Part shown: in pieces, positions 8,863 through 15,520 of the stretch | Numbering within the stretch: position 1 is the first letter of the stretch | How the letters are laid out: each line of letters starts with the position of its first letter | Source: CCMP332 sp040218795 | GTDB taxonomy: Bacteria; Bacteroidota; Bacteroidia; Cytophagales; CCMP332 | Assembly: GCA_040218795.1 (NCBI GenBank) | Contig: JAVJQT010000003.1 | Span: 434,001-498,000 of the forward strand | Direction: 5' to 3' | Length of the DNA: 64,000 bases | Notes under the pieces: generated by a model | Seen by the model: only the letters and a program-made list of their open reading frames with translations | What the model was told of the DNA's origin: nothing | Databases searched by the model: none | Translations under genes and position numbers: made by a program

Positions 8863-9456
8863 TTAAGTTTTTTGCAATAAGGCTAATATTTCGTTCTGCA
8901 AGGTCATACTTTTATCCTTATTATACCAACTCTGCACTTCTTCATAGAATTTTTGCTTTTCGGTCCATGGCTTTAATTTAAAGTCTAGCACCATTTTTTG
9001 GAGTGCTTCAGGTCTCGGGCCCCAGGTATCTATTATATTTAAATTTTCATCCAATTGTATAATTTTTGGTATGCTTCTGGTACCATTTGTCAGAAAATTA
9101 TCGATCAATTCGGGATTTTCATCTCTCAAAACCAATTTCAAATTTAAAAAATCATTGTATTGACTTATTTCATGAAAAGCCGGTAGGTTTTGGGCAGCAT
9201 CTCCACACCATGGTTCGGTTATCGCCAGCCAGGTAATACCGGTATCCAGATTCTTTACTTCCTCCAATAGACTATCCTTAATCCTGAATTGTTTATGGAT
9301 GCGTTTTGAACGTTGAAAATTCAACTTTGTGAAGTTGATCATTTCTTCACTTTGCTCATGCCAATTGGTTTTTTCTTCAAATACCAGACTTTCAATAAAG
9401 TCACGGTATTCGGTATAGGACATTGATTTTTGTAGGTATTTACTAAGGTTTATCAT
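8863..9456 (-). CDS. Thioredoxin-fold protein with a WCGD motif
   Basis: A 197-residue cytoplasmic protein without a signal peptide. The core segment WLAITEPWCGDAAQNLPAF has the thioredoxin active-site position but as WCGDAAQ, with a single cysteine instead of CxxC. The rest (a strand with RSIPKIIQLD containing the cis-Pro, then DTWGPRPEAL) fits the thioredoxin fold. Homologs in Bacteroidota are annotated simply as thioredoxin family. With one cysteine it may act as a monothiol reductase or sensor rather than as a disulfide reductase. It is cotranscribed with the Rossmann oxidoreductase downstream. Confidence 0.78.
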   Translation of the reverse strand: MINLSKYLQKSMSYTEYRDFIESLVFEEKTNWHEQSEEMINFTKLNFQRSKRIHKQFRIKDSLLEEVKNLDTGITWLAITEPWCGDAAQNLPAFHEISQYNDFLNLKLVLRDENPELIDNFLTNGTRSIPKIIQLDENLNIIDTWGPRPEALQKMVLDFKLKPWTEKQKFYEEVQSWYNKDKSMTLQNEILALLQKT

Positions 9457-9558
9457 TATTAAATATTAGCTATGGAATACTAAATGTCAATTCCATTAAA
9501 TAAAATCCTCAAATCACATTATTGTTTGTAATTTTGCCGACTTTAAATCAAATTTCTG

Positions 9559-10128
9559 ATGATGAACATCATAATTTTTGGCCCACCGGGAGCAGGAAAA
9601 GGAACACAAAGTGAGAAACTCATCGAAAAGTATGGCATGGTTCATATTTCGACCGGAGACCTGTTTCGCTGGCACACCAAAAACGATACTGAATTAGGTA
9701 AAAAGGTTAAAGAAATAATGAATAGCGGGCAATTGGTACCTGATGAAATTACCATAGCCATGCTGAAAGAAGAAGTCGATAAACATCCGGAATCAGCCGG
9801 CTTTTTATTTGATGGATTTCCAAGAACTGTTCCTCAGGCTGAAGCCCTTGACGCCTTTATGGAGGAACAAGGATCAAAAATAAATAAAGTCATTGCTCTC
9901 GACGTCAGCGAGGAAGTAGTTCGCAAAAGAATAGCCAAAAGGAGAACCCTGGAAAATCGCAGTGATGACGGTGAAGATAAACTTCAAAGAAGGATCAACG
10001 AATACTTCAATAAAACCATACATGTTCTCCCCTATTACGATAAAAAAGATAGACTGCATTCTGTCAATGGCGTTGGGGATATCGATGAGATTTTTAGCAA
10101 TATTGTTTCGCTGTTAGACAAGGAATAA
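9559..10128 (+). CDS. adk: Adenylate kinase
   Basis: Interconverts ATP+AMP and two ADP in the cytoplasm. The P-loop GPPGAGKGTQSEKL is near residues 8-21, STGDLFR at about 30-36, DGFPRT at about 83-88 and RIAKRR after that. At 189 residues it has the short LID, with no zinc-binding insert. ATGATG offers two adjacent starts. A TAATTTTG element at 9529-9536 resembles the -7 box 22 bases before the start, though no clear -33 TTG is seen. It is followed by obg after 3 bases, giving an adk-obg transcript. All catalytic residues are present. Confidence 0.96.
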   Translation: MMNIIIFGPPGAGKGTQSEKLIEKYGMVHISTGDLFRWHTKNDTELGKKVKEIMNSGQLVPDEITIAMLKEEVDKHPESAGFLFDGFPRTVPQAEALDAFMEEQGSKINKVIALDVSEEVVRKRIAKRRTLENRSDDGEDKLQRRINEYFNKTIHVLPYYDKKDRLHSVNGVGDIDEIFSNIVSLLDKE

Positions 10129-10131
10129 GCA

Positions 10132-11121
10132 TTGTCTTCACCCAACTTTATAGATTATGTAAAAATCTGTGGCCGTTCAGGTCAGGGGGGAGCTGGTTCC
10201 ACTCATTTCAGAAAAGAAAAGTTTGTCCCTAAAGGAGGGCCGGATGGCGGAGATGGCGGCCGCGGCGGGCATATTATTCTGAGAGGGAATACCCAAATGT
10301 GGACCTTACTCCATTTGAAATACCGCAAACATGTCATTGCAGGTAATGGCGGACATGGCGAAGGAGGAAACAGAACAGGAAAGCAGGGTGAAGATATTAT
10401 TCTCGATGTACCGCTTGGAACGGTTGCAAAACATGCCGAATCAGAAAAAGTATTATTTGAAATAACTGAAGAGGGACAAGAGCAAATACTTGTAGAAGGT
10501 GGAATGGGCGGTCTTGGAAATACCAATTTCAAAAGTTCTACCAATCAGGCGCCTCTTTATTCACAACCGGGGCAATCCGGACAGGAAGAGTGGTTTGTTC
10601 TTGAATTAAAACTATTGGCCGATGTTGGCTTGGTCGGATTTCCCAATGCCGGAAAATCAACACTCTTATCGGTAATTTCTGCTGCCAAACCGAAAATTGC
10701 CAATTATGCCTTTACGACCATTACCCCAAATGTTGGGGTCGTTGAATACCGTGATTATAAGTCTTTTGTCGTGGCAGATATACCTGGGATTATTGAAGGC
10801 GCCGCAGAAGGGAAAGGTCTGGGAACGCGGTTTTTAAGACATATTGAAAGAAATTCTGTTCTTCTGTTTATGATTCCAGCAGACAGCATGGATGTCAATG
10901 AAGATTATAAGGTACTTTTAGATGAACTCAAACAATACAATCCCGATCTTCTGGACAAAAAGAGACTTTTGGCTATTACAAAATCCGATTTACTGGATCA
11001 GGAATTAATGGAGGAATTAGAGGCCGAAATAATAGCTGATATTCCTGTAATTTTTATATCATCCGTAACACAATTCAATATTCAAAAATTAAAAGATGAA
11101 TTGTGGAATATTATTAATTGA
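10132..11121 (+). CDS. obg: GTPase Obg/CgtA
   Basis: Ribosome-associated GTPase of 329 residues. The glycine-rich Obg fold (about 1-158) contains GRSGQGGAGSTHFRKEKF and GGPDGGDGGRGG. The G domain follows: G1 GFPNAGKST, G3 DIPGI, G4 TKSD and G5 SSV near the end. There is no C-terminal OCT extension, which is usual in Bacteroidota. The start is TTG, 4 bases after the adk stop; homologs begin with the same NFIDYVKI sequence, so this start is firm. Role: 50S maturation and stringent response, from work in other bacteria. Confidence 0.96.
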   Translation: MSSPNFIDYVKICGRSGQGGAGSTHFRKEKFVPKGGPDGGDGGRGGHIILRGNTQMWTLLHLKYRKHVIAGNGGHGEGGNRTGKQGEDIILDVPLGTVAKHAESEKVLFEITEEGQEQILVEGGMGGLGNTNFKSSTNQAPLYSQPGQSGQEEWFVLELKLLADVGLVGFPNAGKSTLLSVISAAKPKIANYAFTTITPNVGVVEYRDYKSFVVADIPGIIEGAAEGKGLGTRFLRHIERNSVLLFMIPADSMDVNEDYKVLLDELKQYNPDLLDKKRLLAITKSDLLDQELMEELEAEIIADIPVIFISSVTQFNIQKLKDELWNIIN

Positions 11122-11193
11122 CTGTCAAAGTGGCACAGATTCGGGATTGGCAAAAATATTGCACCCTCAAGAACATTAGATTTTTAAACAGAC

Positions 11194-11778
11194 ATGGCGA
11201 AGAATAAAAAAAAGAAAGAGTTAGAACACGAAGAGGTGATTCAAAAAGAGAAACACGAGGTATTTGAAGATAATACCAATGAAGAGGATTTTGCCGTTCA
11301 CGAAGAGGAAATCGAAAAAGAAGACATCCCAAAGGAAGAAAAGCTTCAAAAAGAACTCGATGAGTATAAAGACAAATATTTGAGGCTGTATTCGGAATTT
11401 GAAAATTTCCGTAGACGCACGAATAAGGAAAAATACGAAGTGATCAGCAACGCCAACGAAAGGTTACTCGTTGATATTCTTCCGATAGTAGATGATTTTG
11501 AAAGGGCGGAACAGTCTTTTAAAGAAGCCAAAGATCTCAAAGCCATAAAAGAGGGGGTTGATCTTATTTACAATAAATTTTTAAAAACGCTTGAGAGCAA
11601 GGGCGTTAAAAAAATGAAATCCAAAGGAGAGGTTTTGGATACAGAAAAGCACGAGGCCATTACCCAGATTCCAGTAGAAGAAAAAAAGAAAAAGGGCAAG
11701 ATCGTCGATGTGATTGAGGAAGGTTATACGCTCAATGATAAAGTGATACGATACGCCAAAGTGGTAATTGGCCAATAA
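11194..11778 (+). CDS. grpE: Nucleotide exchange factor GrpE
   Basis: Cochaperone that releases ADP from DnaK. The 194-residue protein has a long, highly charged N-terminal region (Lys/Glu rich, residues 1-50), a coiled-coil (ELDEYKDKYLRLYSEFENFRRR) and the C-terminal beta domain with VLDTEKHEAITQIP and GYTLNDKVIRYAKVVIG, the family signature. It precedes dnaJ by 10 bases. dnaK is not in the window. The unusually acidic N-terminus is common in this phylum. Confidence 0.95.
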   Translation: MAKNKKKKELEHEEVIQKEKHEVFEDNTNEEDFAVHEEEIEKEDIPKEEKLQKELDEYKDKYLRLYSEFENFRRRTNKEKYEVISNANERLLVDILPIVDDFERAEQSFKEAKDLKAIKEGVDLIYNKFLKTLESKGVKKMKSKGEVLDTEKHEAITQIPVEEKKKKGKIVDVIEEGYTLNDKVIRYAKVVIGQ

Positions 11779-11788
11779 AGAACAAGCA

Positions 11789-12913
11789 ATGGCAAAAAGA
11801 GATTTTTACGAGATATTAGGTGTAGACCGGAAAGCCACAAAGGATGAAATTAAAAAGGCTTATAGAAAAATAGCCATTAAATATCACCCCGATAAAAACC
11901 CCGGAAATGAAGAAGCTGAGGCAAAATTTAAAGAAGCTGCCGAGGCTTATGAAATATTGAGCAACGACGAAAAACGATCGCGTTACGATCAATTCGGACA
12001 TGCCGGAATGGGTGCCGGAGGCGGTGGATTCAGTGGTGGAGGTATGAGTATGGAGGACATATTCTCTCAATTCGGAGATATTTTCGGAGGTGGTGGAAGT
12101 CCCTTTGACAGCTTTTTTGGAGGCGGAAGATCCGGTGGAGGAAGGCGCAGAAAAGGAAGTAATCTCAGAATTAAATTAAAACTTAATCTCAAAGAGATCG
12201 CACACGGTGTAGAAAAGAAACTGAAAGTCAAGCGAATGCTTGTAGCCGATGGCGTTTCTTTTAAAAACTGTCCGAGTTGTAATGGTAGTGGCCAGGTAAA
12301 AAAAGTGGTCAATACCATGTTGGGGCAAATGGTTTCAGCGAGCACCTGTCCTAGCTGTCAGGGTTCTGGAAAGATAATTGACAAACGACCCAATGGAGTA
12401 GACGCTTCGGGTTTAAAAAGTGCCGAAGAGGTGGTTTCAATTAAAATACCTGCCGGTGTAGTGGACGGTATGCAACTTTCCATGAGCGGAAAAGGAAATG
12501 AACCTCCCGGTGGAGGTATTCCGGGTGATCTTTTGATCTTAATTGAAGAAGAAGAAGATAAAAACTTAAAGCGAGATGGCACAAATGTCATCTACGATTT
12601 GTACTTGAATTTTCCCGATGCCGCAATGGGAACCTCCGTTGAAGTACCCACCATTGACGGAAAAGTAAAAGTGAATGTTCAGGCGGGAACCCAATCGGGT
12701 AAAATACTGCGATTGAGAGGAAAGGGGATTCCGGATATCAACGGATATGGCCAGGGTGATCAATTGATCCATGTGAATGTATGGACACCCAAGGACCTCA
12801 GTCCGGAAGAAAAAGAGATGTTGAATACTTTAAAGCATTCTCCCAATTTTCAACCTGCTCCCGGGAGAGATGAAAAAGGTTTCTTCCATAAGATGAAGGA
12901 CTTTTTCCAATAA
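11789..12913 (+). CDS. dnaJ: Chaperone DnaJ with a reduced zinc-binding domain
   Basis: A 374-residue J-protein that delivers clients to DnaK. The J domain (1-70) has HPD at 33-35; a Gly-rich linker covers about 71-122. The central region has only two zinc repeats, CPSCNGSG (161-168) and CPSCQGSG (187-194). The other two CxxCxGxG repeats of canonical DnaJ are replaced by MLVADGVSF and RPNGVDASG, so zinc site 1 is lost and site 2 kept. The C-terminal client domain is complete (SMSGKGNEPPGG, LRLRGKGIPD-type segment). The ATG at 11789 lies 10 bases past the grpE stop; an in-frame TTG upstream overlaps grpE and is less likely. A terminator hairpin follows at 12925. Confidence 0.95.
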   Translation: MAKRDFYEILGVDRKATKDEIKKAYRKIAIKYHPDKNPGNEEAEAKFKEAAEAYEILSNDEKRSRYDQFGHAGMGAGGGGFSGGGMSMEDIFSQFGDIFGGGGSPFDSFFGGGRSGGGRRRKGSNLRIKLKLNLKEIAHGVEKKLKVKRMLVADGVSFKNCPSCNGSGQVKKVVNTMLGQMVSASTCPSCQGSGKIIDKRPNGVDASGLKSAEEVVSIKIPAGVVDGMQLSMSGKGNEPPGGGIPGDLLILIEEEEDKNLKRDGTNVIYDLYLNFPDAAMGTSVEVPTIDGKVKVNVQAGTQSGKILRLRGKGIPDINGYGQGDQLIHVNVWTPKDLSPEEKEMLNTLKHSPNFQPAPGRDEKGFFHKMKDFFQ

Positions 12914-13417
12914 TTATTTTAATGAGGCGCTATAAGCGCCTTTTTTATTGAGGTTGACGGATACATGATCCTGAATAGTTGTGGCCAAACTTAGGCCTGT
13001 AAAATCAACCTGAACCGGAAAGCTTTTATGATCTCTGTTGATCAATACTGCAACCTGAATACTGGAGGGCTTAAAGCTTAAAAAAGGCTGTATGGTATGC
13101 ATGATGGTTCTGCCGGAGTTCAAGACATCATCCACTATGACTAAAGCATTCTTTTCTATGTTTTTTTTGTATTTCTCCAGCTCGGGTTTATACGAGGAAG
13201 GTTTCTTTTTATCGATTTCGGCCGGAATTAAAGTATAATGTATAGGAAATATTTTTTCCAATTCCTTGTGAAGCGCTTTAGCCACAGCCAGGCCCTGCCC
13301 TTCTATTCCCACAATTGTGATTTGTTTGGCATTGTAATTATCCTCATAGATTTCATAAGCCATTCGCTTGATTTTCTGATTGATCTGATCATTGGTGAGG
13401 ATAAATTTTTCAGACAT
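12914..13417 (-). CDS. Phosphoribosyltransferase family protein
   Basis: A 167-residue type I PRTase. The PRPP loop ALVIVDDVLNSGRTIMHTI lies around residues 88-106, and ITIVGIEGQGLAVAKAL near 33-49 is the pyrophosphate loop. It resembles PyrR more than HPRT, but lacks the exact TFYRDD loop, so its base substrate is unclear. It is convergent with dnaJ; the dnaJ terminator hairpin lies inside its last codons. Its first 53 codons are duplicated, with small changes, at 19452-19613, where the copy ends in a stop. Confidence 0.8.
   Translation of the reverse strand: MSEKFILTNDQINQKIKRMAYEIYEDNYNAKQITIVGIEGQGLAVAKALHKELEKIFPIHYTLIPAEIDKKKPSSYKPELEKYKKNIEKNALVIVDDVLNSGRTIMHTIQPFLSFKPSSIQVAVLINRDHKSFPVQVDFTGLSLATTIQDHVSVNLNKKGAYSASLK
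12925..12947 (+). terminator. Rho-independent terminator of dnaJ inside the convergent gene
   Basis: AGGCGC (12925-12930), a TATAA loop and GCGCCT (12936-12941) form a perfect 6-bp GC-rich stem followed by a T run. It is 12 bases past the dnaJ stop. The same bases encode GAYSA near the C-terminus of the opposite-strand phosphoribosyltransferase. Confidence 0.75.
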
Positions 13418-13603
13418 GCCTTGCTATTTATGCTAAAGTAAAAAAATTGATAGTGTATTTAATTTTTCACACAAACAATTTATGTGATAATATAAACAGC
13501 AAATAAAATAATCCGGATTGCGGTAAATCGAAAATAAAATGGCTACATATTAAAGTATTCATTTCGTTTCAGGATTAAATACTAACTCACAATGAATTTA
13601 CTT

Positions 13604-13636
13604 TAAAAAAAACCGGACAATTCACATCATCCGGCT
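13604..13636 (-). terminator. Terminator after the repeat-containing secreted protein gene
   Basis: On the reverse strand CCGGA and TCCGG arms (13630-13634 and 13613-13617) close a 12-base loop and are followed by a run of T (the A run at 13604-13612). It lies about 20 bases past the stop at 13656, ending the CHAT-protease operon. The rest of 13418-13655 shows no gene. Confidence 0.6.
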
Positions 13637-13655
13637 CTTTTTAAATCTTATGTAA

Positions 13656-15500
13656 TTATTTGTAGCATTTGTTTAAAAATGTAATTGCTTCTACGGAATT
13701 TTCGTATTGGGCAAGTGATTTCTGTTGATCCTTTTCAAGATCGTGAAACTCGATACAGCCTTCAAGTAAAATTTCCATTTCAGTTTTTCCGCGAAGGGCG
13801 CCTCTTTTAGGAAGAACCATTTTTTCATTGGATTTATGATTATAAACAACCAATTCGTCTTTAAAAGCCGCCTTGGCCAAACCTTCCGGTAAATCCTCGT
13901 AATTAATAAAGTCACCATATGACGCAAATACCAAATCGTTGGTCCCTGTATTTTGTGTCTCCCATCCACTGGATGCAGCCGAAGACTCTATATTACCCAT
14001 GGCATGACTAACTTCATTCTGAACTGCATTTTGTAAGGCATTGGCTACAAAACTTCCAATAAAACTCGACGTATTTGGAAATGGATTCATGTAATAGGTG
14101 AATATTTCCTGCGGTATAGGTAGTTCCCCTTTTACAAATACGCTACGATCTTGAATCCAGACATTACCATCCAATACAAAATAGCGTATTCGATTTCCTT
14201 CACCTCCGTAACTTGTCGTAAGATTATCTTTGTTGGTGAATTCAATTGACCGACACCACCAATCATTCGCCTCTATCATTTTAATTGTTCCTTCAACTTT
14301 ATCTCCTTTCTTATTAATGATATAGCCATTGATATCATTGTTAGGACTCAATTGAACATCTAAGTTTCCAAATCCCACAAATTCTTGAATTTTATTGATC
14401 TCCTGATTGACATTTTTCAGTTCGTCAAAAGAATAAATTGACAAGGCTTCATCCGGAGATGTTGCAAAATAAACACCGTAGAAATTAACAGGGCCTGGGA
14501 AATAGGCTAATAGCCCCTCCTTTTTGGTTCCATCTTTAAGCTCTACAGATCCTCGGTGAAAATTCATTTTATCAAGTGGGTAGGTCTGTGTTCCATTTTT
14601 GGTTATGCTATTAATTGTCATGTTATTATAACCATAGGCTGCCACTTCATCGATGTCAAATTTCTCTTTTCCGTCGGCTGTTTTTACAGTTGCTTTTGTA
14701 TAGAATTCTGCAAGTGCTGTGCCTTTTTGTGATGGATCTGAACTTCCCATATTATCCATTCCACCGGCCGAGGCATCGGGATTTTGAATGAATTTTTTGA
14801 ATAAAGACATTTCACCTTCAAATTTTCGTCCATCGTGAAGAAGCACAAATCCTTCTTGTTTTTTTGTACTCATACCCATCATATCAGGTACCATTTTGTA
14901 CATCCACGAAGGGCTGAGATTCCATGGAAGTGTTCTCCCATACCCTTTTAGATCCTTATCTCCATATTTCGTTTCATTTTCTTTATCATCTGTGAAAACC
15001 AGTTCATCGAGAGCAAATATATTTTCAGAGTGAAATCCGCCGATTATTTTTACTTTGCCTTTCAATTCAATCAAACCATTTCTTACAGTTCCATCATTTA
15101 ACACCACAAAACCTCTTTGTGCTTTGGTTTTGACATTGGATGAAAAGTCGTCGTTGCTTCCGAAGTAAAGGTATTCTTTGACTTTCTTGTCTTTCCATTC
15201 GTAGGCCTGCACGGGTGAATAATTCATTGATGACTTTGAATTAAGGCCATACTCTTTCAAACTATAATCTTCTAATTTGTATGTTTTGCCGCTATTATTC
15301 TTGATTTTCATCTCACGCTTATTGAAGTTAATGTCGCCTTCAATCTTAGTTCCGTCTTTAAGAATGGCATAGCCTTTATCATCTCCTTTATAAAAAGGAA
15401 GTGGAGTAAGGGATTCACCGGGTGCATATTGTGCTTGGGTCGAGATAGTTCCTGCCAAAATAATGGCAAAAGCCCAAAAGATATTTAGTAGTTTTTTCAT
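13656..15500 (-). CDS. Secreted protein with five 'DG...G' beta repeats
   Basis: A 614-residue exported protein; the ATG at 15500 begins a signal peptide ending STQAQ (a TTG two codons earlier is less likely). I do not recognise the family. Five copies of a hydrophobic-hydrophobic-x-DG-x4-G-x-hydrophobic unit are visible: GYAILKDGTKIEGDINF, GFVVLNDGTVRNGLIEL, GFVLLHDGRKFEGEMSL, GSVELKDGTKKEGLLAY and GYIINKKGDKVEGTIKM, spaced about 80-120 residues. Similar units in other Bacteroidota proteins form beta modules. The C-terminal 100 residues are different and charged. It follows the CHAT protease gene by 20 bases, so it may be a substrate, partner or inhibitor of it. Confidence 0.75.
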   Translation of the reverse strand: MKKLLNIFWAFAIILAGTISTQAQYAPGESLTPLPFYKGDDKGYAILKDGTKIEGDINFNKREMKIKNNSGKTYKLEDYSLKEYGLNSKSSMNYSPVQAYEWKDKKVKEYLYFGSNDDFSSNVKTKAQRGFVVLNDGTVRNGLIELKGKVKIIGGFHSENIFALDELVFTDDKENETKYGDKDLKGYGRTLPWNLSPSWMYKMVPDMMGMSTKKQEGFVLLHDGRKFEGEMSLFKKFIQNPDASAGGMDNMGSSDPSQKGTALAEFYTKATVKTADGKEKFDIDEVAAYGYNNMTINSITKNGTQTYPLDKMNFHRGSVELKDGTKKEGLLAYFPGPVNFYGVYFATSPDEALSIYSFDELKNVNQEINKIQEFVGFGNLDVQLSPNNDINGYIINKKGDKVEGTIKMIEANDWWCRSIEFTNKDNLTTSYGGEGNRIRYFVLDGNVWIQDRSVFVKGELPIPQEIFTYYMNPFPNTSSFIGSFVANALQNAVQNEVSHAMGNIESSAASSGWETQNTGTNDLVFASYGDFINYEDLPEGLAKAAFKDELVVYNHKSNEKMVLPKRGALRGKTEMEILLEGCIEFHDLEKDQQKSLAQYENSVEAITFLNKCYK

Positions 15501-15520
15501 AATCAATATTTAAGGTTTAT

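Noticed and set aside
10203..10544. Reverse-strand open frame inside obg
   Set aside because: Antisense of the Gly-rich Obg fold, giving a Pro/Ser-rich artefact.
12067..12345. Reverse-strand open frame inside dnaJ
   Set aside because: It is the antisense of the Gly-rich and zinc-binding regions; composition (Pro, Leu and Phe rich) is a shadow effect, with no start context.
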